From: Tritrichomonas musculus
Lineage: Eukaryota > Parabasalia > Tritrichomonadida > Tritrichomonadidae
Reading direction: 5' to 3'
NCBI GenBank assembly: GCA_039105265.1
Contig: JAPFFF010000006.1
Span: forward strand, 2,170,001 to 2,234,000
Length of the DNA: 64,000 nt
Shown in pieces: positions 48,406 through 56,189 of the stretch (position 1 is the first letter of the stretch; every line of letters starts with the position of its first letter). Made by a program: the position numbers and the translations under genes. The notes under the pieces are model-generated. The model was not told the DNA's origin, searched no databases, and saw only the letters and a program-made list of their open reading frames with translations.

Positions 48406-49620
48406 ATGGATTCATCAAAAGAAGACTCGATAAACTTGAATTCTAATCAAGAAGAAGAAGATTATGCACAATCACTTAGCGATACAGAAACACCATATGC
48501 TGAATCAGAAGGCAAAGAGAAGGAACAAGAACTTACCTGTTTCCAGAAAACTTGGAAATGGGTCAAATGGTTTATGAACAGATATTTCATTGTTGCATTA
48601 ACAGGAATGTCCCAAGGATTATTTGTTACCCTTATTGCAGGTACCATTGTTAAACAATTTGGAAAACTTTTTGGAGAAAAAACAAGAGGAGGAAGTATGT
48701 TCATTGATGCTGGTAATATTGCCTCCCTTTTGACTGGTGCAGGTATTGGAGCAGGTATTGCGAAATCTCTTGGTTCATCTAATCTCGTAATTTTCTCAAC
48801 AATCGTATCAGGAGTAATGGGAGCCTTTTCTGATAAATTCATTGATAGAAATTGGATTGTCCAAGGTAAAGTTGCAGTTGGCCCAGGTAACCCAATTGGC
48901 TCATACATCAACTCTGTTATCGGATGTGAAATTGGAAATCTCGTTGTTCGCTTGCATACAAGATTAGATATTTTACTTGTCCCTCTCTTTGTTATAATTT
49001 CATCAATTGGAGGTGCTTACGTATGCTGGCCTTTCAGAACAGCCGGAACTTATATTGCTGATGGAATCGCATATGCTATGGATGAACAACCAATTATAAT
49101 GTCAATCGTTATGTCAGTTTGGATTGGCCTTCTTCTTACTTTACCAACATCTTCAGCAGCAACTTGCATTTCTTTACAGATTCGTGGTCTTGCTGGTGGT
49201 GCAGCTTGTGCTGGCTGCTGCAGTCACATGATTGGATTCGCTGTTGCCAGTTTTAGAGAAAATGGCTGGAGCGGCCTCATCTCCCAAGGCATTGGTACTT
49301 CAATGATTCAAATCCCTAACCTTGTTCGCCATCCTCTGATCATCATTCCAGAAGTTATTACTTCAATCATCATGGGACCAATAGCTGCTATGGCATTCAA
49401 ACTTGAAACAGACTCAACAGGAAGTGGAATGGGAACAGCAGGTCTCGTTGGTCTTTTCGCTACAGTTGAAGGAAGTAGCGGCAAAATACCAGCTTGGAGA
49501 ATTGGCGTTGGCATTGCCTTATGTCATTTTGTTCTCCCTGCCATATTAAATATTGCAATTAGCGAGTTTATGAGGTGGAGAGGCTGGATCAAATTAGGAG
49601 ATCAAAAGCTTGAGGTTTAA
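48406..49620 (+). CDS. PTS_EIIC_2-type membrane protein, likely acquired from bacteria, 404 aa
   Basis: Polytopic membrane protein. After a 45-residue acidic cytosolic leader it has about ten hydrophobic Gly/Ala-rich segments. The landmarks are FIVALTGMSQGLFVTLIAGT, then TLPTSSAATCISLQI, CAGCCSHMIGFAVASFRENG, and LVRHPLIIIPEVITSIIMGP followed by GMGTAGLVG. These match what I know of the bacterial PTS_EIIC_2 family (an EIIC-like permease found mainly in Firmicutes, usually without dedicated EIIA/EIIB partners). Substrate is unknown; a small sugar or related solute is possible. The family is essentially bacterial, so lateral transfer to a gut or mucosal protist is inferred. The acidic leader looks like a eukaryotic addition. 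Codon use is close to host, suggesting an old transfer. Confidence 0.85.
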   Translation: MDSSKEDSINLNSNQEEEDYAQSLSDTETPYAESEGKEKEQELTCFQKTWKWVKWFMNRYFIVALTGMSQGLFVTLIAGTIVKQFGKLFGEKTRGGSMFIDAGNIASLLTGAGIGAGIAKSLGSSNLVIFSTIVSGVMGAFSDKFIDRNWIVQGKVAVGPGNPIGSYINSVIGCEIGNLVVRLHTRLDILLVPLFVIISSIGGAYVCWPFRTAGTYIADGIAYAMDEQPIIMSIVMSVWIGLLLTLPTSSAATCISLQIRGLAGGAACAGCCSHMIGFAVASFRENGWSGLISQGIGTSMIQIPNLVRHPLIIIPEVITSIIMGPIAAMAFKLETDSTGSGMGTAGLVGLFATVEGSSGKIPAWRIGVGIALCHFVLPAILNIAISEFMRWRGWIKLGDQKLEV

Positions 49621-50214
49621 ATTATTTTTGGCGAAAATAGTGTTCATATGTAATATAATCATAGATAAACAATTTTCTCCTATATATCATTTATTATTTT
49701 TTAGTATTTTGATTATTCAATCATGCTTTTCAATTAGATTTTTTTTTTTTTTTTTTTTTTTTTGGCACTTCTGACTCCTTCTAGAGATGATTTATATCGT
49801 CCGTAATTACTTTCTTAAGGGGCTATGCATAAGTATAAAGTGTTCACTGTTATTTCATTATTTACTTACCATTTTATTATAAAGTGCCCCAAAAAAATAG
49901 GGGTCTCATTCAATATAATATCGGTCGCCGATCAAGTTAAGAAAAAATTGTATATTTTTTCAGAAAATATAATTTTATGAAAAAATTTTTTTTTCAAATA
50001 TTTTTTTCTCAAAATAATTTTTTTTTAATGTTTTTCTTGAAAATAATTATTTTTTGAATCGACCCCCTATTTTTTGAATCGATCCCCTTTATTTCTCTCA
50101 CTTTATTTGGCTTTTTGTTTATAAAATAATTTTAATAAATTAATGAATTAATAGATTAATAATCTAATATAATATATATAAATATTGATTTTCTGGACAA
50201 CCGTTTTTTTCTAC
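49621..50214. other. AT-rich spacer with inverted repeat
   Basis: A T run occupies 49739-49763. AAAAAATAGGGGTC at 49892-49905 is matched by its near-perfect complement at 50061-50075 (one extra C), with ATCGG/CCGAT near 49920-49934 inside. It may be a small degenerate hairpin element; no target duplication is clear. Confidence 0.4.
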
Positions 50215-50243
50215 GCCACTTTTTGAAAGGGTTTTCTATCCAT

Positions 50244-50365
50244 GATGTGATCGACAAGATATATTCGATAAGATGTGATCGATAAGATATATTCGACAAG
50301 ATGAATCCGCATGTGTTGTAATCGATAATATGTAATCGATAAGATGTGATGATGTATTCGAAAAT
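50244..50365. repeat. Iteron-like repeats at cassette edge
   Basis: Two adjacent 28-bp units (50244-50271 and 50272-50299) start GATGTGATCGAYAAGATATA and differ at two positions. They are followed by shorter CGATAA/GTAATCGATAA variants to about 50365. Such arrays at the edge of a Rep-bearing element recall replication-initiator binding sites; binding is not shown. Confidence 0.6.
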
Positions 50366-50440
50366 GTGTATTCACATATGATGTATCTGTATATGATGTT
50401 ATCGATCAAAAATAGATATGTTACCAATGAAGTGATTCAC

Positions 50441-50803
50441 TTAGTATTTGGATTGTATTCTAGTAACATACTTAAACGTTTCGGTGTGTGGATCGTAGTA
50501 TCTGGGCTTGTAAGTATACATATCACTCTCTTCTGGTTTGGTAGTACTCTTTCGTGGAACTGTTCGTGATACGTTACAAAGTTTACCATTACGTTTGGTG
50601 AATCGTTTATTCTTTTGGGGTATCTCTTCATTTAGTGTTCTATCGAACTTACTAGCATTTGGATTAAGACGAAACATAGTGTTGAGGGTCTTGTAATCTT
50701 GTTTAATTGTTAACTTGGTGATAACTCGTTTAAGTAATGATAAGTCATCGGTAGTATACAACTCTTCGAGAGTTGGTTGTGGTGTGTTCTTGTTCTTACT
50801 CAT
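50441..50803 (-). CDS. Cassette protein, 120 aa, unknown
   Basis: ATG at 50803. Basic protein with a short helical start (TLEELYTTDDLSLLKRVITK), a basic centre (KNKRFTKRNGKLCNVSR) and a Tyr-rich tail (YKPRYYDPHTETFKY). No family is recognised. It is the last gene of the minus-strand cassette, 54 bp after the 123-aa gene, so co-expression is plausible. The basic centre would suit nucleic-acid binding, but this is inference. Confidence 0.6.
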   Translation of the reverse strand: MSKNKNTPQPTLEELYTTDDLSLLKRVITKLTIKQDYKTLNTMFRLNPNASKFDRTLNEEIPQKNKRFTKRNGKLCNVSRTVPRKSTTKPEESDMYTYKPRYYDPHTETFKYVTRIQSKY

Positions 50804-50857
50804 TTCGATTGAATTAAACTTACACGTTTATAACACAAAAACAATACTACATTCACA

Positions 50858-51229
50858 TTATAACACGAACGATACTAGTTTTCGTTTAGCAACTGGATGT
50901 CTCTTCTCGATACCGGTAACCACATTAAACACATTCTCTCGATCTTTCAGTATATCATCCATCCACTTGTTGGACTTGCATTCGACAATATTATCATTAA
51001 TTCGACATTTAAGTAAGTGTGTACCTTTCCAATCGTAACAATCTAGTACTTCGACGACATCACCTTCTTTAACCATCGCATCGATCTTCTGGAGTTTATT
51101 ATTGTTAATATACTTGTGTTTAAAGATCTCATCGGTATATTCTTTTGTAATCGATCGACTATATTCTGCATCTGTAGTAGAGTTTTCATATACTTCATCA
51201 TTATCATCGAATACATCTACGACATCCAT
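50858..51229 (-). CDS. Cassette protein, 123 aa, unknown
   Basis: ATG at 51229, 36 bp after the 626-aa gene. The N-terminus is acidic (DVVDVFDDNDEVYE). Residues about 54-90 look like a small beta-barrel (VKEGDVVEVLDCYDWKG then HLLKCRINDNIVECKSN), reminiscent of KOW/SH3-like folds, followed by a helix (KWMDDILKDREN). Not matched to any named family. Codon use equals that of its cassette neighbours. Confidence 0.6.
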   Translation of the reverse strand: MDVVDVFDDNDEVYENSTTDAEYSRSITKEYTDEIFKHKYINNNKLQKIDAMVKEGDVVEVLDCYDWKGTHLLKCRINDNIVECKSNKWMDDILKDRENVFNVVTGIEKRHPVAKRKLVSFVL

Positions 51230-51265
51230 TACTGGTTGTAGATTCTTAGTCTTTTTGTGTGCTGT

Positions 51266-53146
51266 TCAATGCTTTTCGATAATGAAACACCATTTACCAG
51301 TATCTCTACCACAGATCTTATTGGTTTCATCTAATTTATACCATTCGTCATATAGTGAAAAAGATCGATCTACAACTCCACGACCAACAATGAAGTCTTT
51401 CAGTTCTCGATCTGCTGTATACAATAGTAATGGTGTTGTTGTCTTTAACTCGTTATCTGGACTTACAGCTAATAGATATCGTGTACGACACTTGGTAGAT
51501 ATATCTCGAAAACCATACACGTGCATCTTAACGTTATCTTCCATATCCAACAATCTCTTGTAATACGTTTTCGGTTTCATTAACTCTGTTATTAAGTAAT
51601 TACGTAGATGCATACGTAACTGTTTAGACGCTTGTATCTCTTCTTGTAACTTATCATAACTATCGTTAATGGTTTTCACTACAGAATCTACTTTATCGTT
51701 ATCTGCTTTAGCAGACTTAATCGTAACATCGTGTTTCTTCATAAACATCTTCTCATCTTCTAACTCTTTCAAATATTGTTGTTCAATAGTGTTTCTCATT
51801 TCGGTGAGAATAAAATAGACTGTGGAGTCGATAAACTTAATTGGTACGTTATCGGTTTTAAGTGTCGATATATTCTTGGTGTTAATAACTCTAAATTTCG
51901 TTATCGAATTATCTTCTAAGTTAGTCGTATTAACCAGATCTAACTTGTATATTGGAGCGAATCGTTTATTACCATTAGTTAAGTATGTTGCGAGCTCATC
52001 TAATTCGAATCGCTTAGTGATATTCGGTACGAGAACCTTCTCATAACAGTGTTCTCTTATTAGTAAATCGTCATTATCTCGCTTACATATAACTACTAAT
52101 ATCGGAAGATTATTACTAAATAGTTTAAGTACATTGTTTACATAATTATCGGTAATGTTATACAAGTAGAATCCATTTACCTTGGTAATGCCGTTAACGA
52201 AGTATGAGAACAGTGCTATTTTGTTATCTAAATCGACGACGAGTAAATTATATGCTAGTTTGTTTAAAACAGACTTCCATTGGTTGTTAATGGGATTGTG
52301 ATAGATTAACTCTTGTGGAAGTAGTTCAGTGAGATAGTTAAGATGGTTATGGATATACTCTTCACTAACAGCATTGTTGTTTATATAGAACGTTATCTCC
52401 AATCTTAACAAACCTGCATCCAAACTATCGTTAATGCTGTTCCGTAACTGTTCATCTGGATTGTATAACCAATCCGCTATATGTGATCCGATTTTACCTC
52501 TAACGGATGGACTCTCAATAGATTGGACGAACTTGTTATAGAACTTATATCTAACTTTACCGTGTTCTGTGTTAAGGATGAAGGTTAGACAGTTCTTACC
52601 AACTAGTTTGTCTTTTTCCATAATTACGTAGTCTCCATCATTATTGGAACCTTCCATAACATAATCGTTATTGTCTATTAGATACTGGATCACCTCTTCT
52701 TTGTTAATAACACCTGCGAAATCTTGGGTGAAGTCGATATCGTTAATGTAGATACCTTCATCGTTAAAGGATTTAATAGCTTCTTCGCTAGTAATTAATG
52801 CGAATACATCGTTAACTGGAATCGATGGTATTGAAACTTTAATGTACTGTTTATAGTATTCACCTTCTTTGCTACTATACGTTGGTTTAATATATCGTTT
52901 GTTAACGTTAATATTGCGGGATTGTAATATTAGGTTAATCTTAGACGTGTGTTCTGCGAGGTACTTCGATAGATAATCGTTCTTGTTCTTGTTATGCGGA
53001 TCTATTGGAACCATGTAATAGAAGATAACGTTGTCACAGAATCTATCACTTAATGGATTAAGTTTATGGTTGTTTGTAGATCTTTCTGTGTAATCTATAT
53101 TGGATATATCGTTCCAGTTAATCGTTTTTGTAAGATTATACAACAA
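51266..53146 (-). CDS. Rep-like protein of the cassette, about 626 aa
   Basis: Largest cassette protein. Three motifs occur in the order seen in Rep_trans/RstA-type rolling-circle initiators: DIDFTQDF (136-143, a metal-site-like strand), RYKFYNKFVQSIE (199-211, compare the family YxKxxE box) and LLRLEITFY (246-254, compare RxEl/v). A helical dimer-like region with HNHLNYL (266-272) follows, then YNLLVVDLDNKIALFS (299-314) and a C-terminal half with a coiled coil (about 465-520). No Walker A helicase motif is present. The match is by layout only and the family assignment is tentative. The first codon of this frame is not ATG; the true N-terminus is unclear. Confidence 0.5.
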   Translation of the reverse strand: MLYNLTKTINWNDISNIDYTERSTNNHKLNPLSDRFCDNVIFYYMVPIDPHNKNKNDYLSKYLAEHTSKINLILQSRNINVNKRYIKPTYSSKEGEYYKQYIKVSIPSIPVNDVFALITSEEAIKSFNDEGIYINDIDFTQDFAGVINKEEVIQYLIDNNDYVMEGSNNDGDYVIMEKDKLVGKNCLTFILNTEHGKVRYKFYNKFVQSIESPSVRGKIGSHIADWLYNPDEQLRNSINDSLDAGLLRLEITFYINNNAVSEEYIHNHLNYLTELLPQELIYHNPINNQWKSVLNKLAYNLLVVDLDNKIALFSYFVNGITKVNGFYLYNITDNYVNNVLKLFSNNLPILVVICKRDNDDLLIREHCYEKVLVPNITKRFELDELATYLTNGNKRFAPIYKLDLVNTTNLEDNSITKFRVINTKNISTLKTDNVPIKFIDSTVYFILTEMRNTIEQQYLKELEDEKMFMKKHDVTIKSAKADNDKVDSVVKTINDSYDKLQEEIQASKQLRMHLRNYLITELMKPKTYYKRLLDMEDNVKMHVYGFRDISTKCRTRYLLAVSPDNELKTTTPLLLYTADRELKDFIVGRGVVDRSFSLYDEWYKLDETNKICGRDTGKWCFIIEKH

Positions 53147-53409
53147 CGTTTCTGGTTTAACGTTCTTGCGATGTACATGCTTTAACGGAATCGTTATCGA
53201 ATATGAACTAATATTGTTTAGAATAATCTATTTACGAGTGTGGAAGTCGAGTTCGAATAATCTTGCTTCTTCTTCGCTGTTCATGTTGCATTTAAAGTAA
53301 AAAAAGTTGTATTCGTAGATGATCTTGTGATAGTTCAATACAGTAGTAAGAATAAAAAAGTTAATTTAAAATTGGTTTAGAATAGTTGGATCGTTTACGT
53401 TGGATCGTT

Positions 53410-53462
53410 AGTAATATACATTTACTATAAGTTCATCAGTAATATACATTTACTATAAGTTC
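53410..53462. repeat. 28-bp tandem pair with internal palindrome
   Basis: AGTAATATACATTTACTATA plus AGTTC is present twice (53410-53434, 53438-53462) with period 28. Each copy contains a near-palindrome TAGTAA...TTTACTA. It lies in the non-coding gap upstream of the Rep-like gene, where a promoter or origin would be expected. Confidence 0.7.
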
Positions 53463-53564
53463 GTTAGTGATGTTGTTCGTTAGTGATCGACTCTTAACGG
53501 TACAAACCAAAAATAATAGACCTACTGCGTAGATGATCCTATGCAAGTGACCATTCGAGGGGTC

Positions 53565-53744
53565 TTATGATTCATAGTTGGTATCATCGAAATAATCACG
53601 AAGTGATTCGAGTAGTTCATCGACACTGTTGATGTTAGAGAGATCATTGTTGTCGGTGAACCATTCGTGATAGTCTTCAATGACTGACTCAATGTTTTCG
53701 ACTGAATCGATTGGTTCGACTGTGAATTCAATTTCGGTCATCAT
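53565..53744 (-). CDS. Small acidic cassette protein, 59 aa
   Basis: Start at the first Met of MMTEIEF (53744). Very acidic throughout (DELLESLRDYFDDTNYE at the end), predicted helical, with no Lys or Arg cluster. It lies upstream of the Rep-like gene on the same strand, next to the right-edge hairpin. No family recognised; its composition matches the other cassette genes. Confidence 0.45.
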   Translation of the reverse strand: MMTEIEFTVEPIDSVENIESVIEDYHEWFTDNNDLSNINSVDELLESLRDYFDDTNYES

Positions 53745-53878
53745 ATTATTATTATGATATGACGATAAAAAAATAGTTTGAATCAAAAGTGAGTCAGTTT
53801 ACATCAATAGCGTTGTCGTTGACGAACTTTGGTGTCGAACTACGTAAATGACTTATCAGAGGTGGGTCTTTCACCGTG

Positions 53879-53918
53879 TTAGGGGTGTGCGGAGCTCATC
53901 GAGCGGAGCACCCCCTAA
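53879..53918. repeat. GC-rich compound hairpin at cassette right edge
   Basis: Outer arms TTAGGGG (from 53879) and CCCCCTAA (to 53918) enclose a second stem GCTC/GAGC (53894-53897 and 53901-53904) with loop ATC. It is the most GC-rich spot for several kb. A similar TTAG...CTAA hairpin with GCTCGA loop sits beside the fossil at 20002. Such structures mark origins or ends of rolling-circle replicons; that role is inferred. Confidence 0.65.
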
Positions 53919-54186
53919 CCATACTACTTAATAAAATTTATATCTTCAATAGGTATTTGGTAAAAATCTGAAGTAATTTCTATTCTTTTTTCTTTGGAGG
54001 TTATTATATGAGCGTTTTTTGAAATTCCTCTTTCTTGCGGTCTAACATCATGTTCATTTGTCTGTCTAACAAAACGATTTGACAAAACCTTTTGAAGATC
54101 ATAACGAAAAAATCAGGTTACATAAAAAGAAGTTTGGCAATTTACTGGTGTAACCGTCTGCCACCAGGCATTTATGATGGATGAAA

Positions 54187-54845
54187 TTATGAGAATTCAC
54201 TGTTTAGCTGCTTGTGTGTTAAATTGACAAATGATTTTTTTATAAATGGTGGTGGAGATTGTGAAAAGTCCTTAATTCGCCTCTTCATAGGAGAGACTAA
54301 AACTACATCGAATGGCTGACAAATATGAGACGTGTGAGAAGATAGTATAATTAGATTTACTCTTTTTCTATTGAAATATTCAATGGACATTGAATTTAAC
54401 CTTGAACGGTGACCGTCAACTATTACCCAAATATCTTCTGTAATTTTCTTTTCAATCCTAAAAAAGTTAATTTCATGACAAAAATAAATAGTAAAAGCTG
54501 TAAATAAATCTTTGGTTATCCAACCGCTTGAAGATGAAGTAAAAAATGCTAGATCTTTAAAATATTCTAAATCGTTTGGAAACTTTTTGAGAGAAGGTAA
54601 AATTATGAAAGGTTTTAAAATTTTTGAGCCAGAAGCTTTAAAGCATGCAAATGTAGTAAAAAGATAGTCTATTTTCTCTGTATATTTCACTGATCTTTTG
54701 CCTTTGATTACAATTACTAAAATTTCTGGGGTTTTTAATTGAATGTTATTTCTATTAAAAATTTGAGTTAACCAAGATCAATCGAGTTCAATTTTCTCAA
54801 AATCTAATAAATCAGAGGTGGGTGGAGTTTTGTTTGGAATAAAAA
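54187..54845 (-). pseudogene. Dead pogo/Tc1-type transposase (DDE_1 domain), 5' truncated
   Basis: DDE superfamily endonuclease remnant. Recognisable parts: SSSGWITKDLFTAF, the second Asp in IWVIVDGHRSRLNS, and the downstream LSSHTSHICQPFDVVLVSPM that precedes the third acidic residue. The first open part starts near 54690. In the same frame further upstream SWLTQIFNRNNIQLKTPEIL continues the family match, interrupted by a TGA at 54778-54780. The N-terminal DNA-binding domain and the C-terminus after SEFS are missing, so the copy is inactive. No terminal repeats could be identified. Confidence 0.75.
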
Positions 54846-56189
54846 TTCTTTTATTTGATATATAATATTTATAATAAATTATTAAATGGAATTATTAATT
54901 ATTTATAAAAATTTATTCGTTGATCGCGGCAAAATACATGTTTTTATTTTTCAGTTGTCATTGAATTTTTTTGAATAGAAATAATTGAAAAAATTAAATT
55001 AAAATAAAATATGTATTTTTTATTATAATACTCTTGAGTTTTAACTATTTACATACGCAATTTATCATTTTCGTTTTTGAATGGAATGCCATCTCTTTTC
55101 AATTTGAGAATTGGCAAATAAAAGTTTTGATTATTCACCAAAAACTCTTTTTAGAGTTGCAAAGTATGATTTTTTAAATGATCATTACTTATGATTCATT
55201 TTGAAATTTTGAATTTCAAAGAGAATTTTCTTTTCTTTTAATTGTGAATCAAATATAAATATTGGATTCAACAAACTTGGATTTTGATCCTTTTTCTGAA
55301 GTTTTTAGCCTTTTTATGCCTTAATTTGTGTTTTTCGAAATAAATAATGCGACAATTGTCGATTAAACATAGAATTAATAGATTAGATTCTGTTGAAAAA
55401 TTCAAAATCAAGCTTCTTAAGCTTGAATATTTCATTTTATGATAATCTCAAGCAAGTTTAAAAAAATAGTTTTTTGGATGATTTTATTTATTTATATATA
55501 TTTATAGAATATGAAAAATAAAAATTGAGAAAAGAATCATATGATTCACAAAATTTGTGTAGTATCACAAAATTATTTAACAATAAACACTTGATTATTT
55601 AATAGGATATATAATATAATTATTATCTATTTATTTGTGTATTAATTTGTTTACATTTTATTTCATTTTTAAATAAATATTATTAAATAATCAATAAGAT
55701 ATACTAAAATAACAAAAAATAATTGCATAATACAAATTTTAAAACAAATATATTTATATTAAAATAGTGTTTTTATTTGATTTATATGATTATATACTGT
55801 TTATATATTTATTTTAATGTAAATATATTTTTTATATTTTTAAATTTATGCTATATATGGAGATATTACAATTTTTAATAATACGGTTTAAATTCAAAAT
55901 TTTGAATATATTTCTGAGGACCGTTTTGTATTGTTTATTTCACATGTAAAATAGCGGTTTTATAGAAAAGAGAAAAAGCCCCTGAAAAAGCATCCACTTT
56001 TTCTTTTAATAAATTTTATATTTTTACAAAAAAATCATAAAGTAACGTATAAACTAAACAAAAAGAAAAGATAAACTTATCAATTTTTTTAATTCAAAAA
56101 TACTCCAATTTTATTCAAATATTTTTTGAATTTATATCTTTTCATAATAATTATAAATAAATTTTTTTAATATTTATTGTCAATAAACT
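54846..56189. other. Long AT-rich spacer
   Basis: About 1.3 kb without any supported gene. It contains ATTTATA-type runs and no clear inverted or direct repeats. Confidence 0.5.

Larger units (their letters stand above)
50225..53950 (-). mobile_element. Compact cassette with Rep-like protein, foreign composition (candidate mobile element)
   Basis: The block differs from its surroundings in codon use (frequent CGA, GTA, TAC and AAC codons, GATC/CGAT-rich DNA) and in gene packing: three minus-strand frames lie within 2.7 kb with gaps of 36 and 54 bp, plus a fourth small frame upstream. Iteron-like repeats lie at the left edge (50244-50365) and a GC-rich hairpin at the right (53879-53918). No terminal inverted repeats or target duplication were found, so the borders are estimated from composition. 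A broken relative of its main protein lies at 19.6 kb. It looks largely whole. Whether it is plasmid-like, transposon-like or virus-derived cannot be settled here. Confidence 0.55.

Noticed and set aside
50225-53950. Helitron assignment for the cassette (Rep-like protein, hairpin, CTAA end)
   Set aside because: No helicase domain, no TC 5' end and no AT target dinucleotide could be shown; the resemblance is limited to a hairpin near CTAA.
54846-56189. Possible left part of the pogo element or another gene
   Set aside because: No DNA-binding domain, terminal repeat or coding pattern could be supported in this AT-rich stretch.
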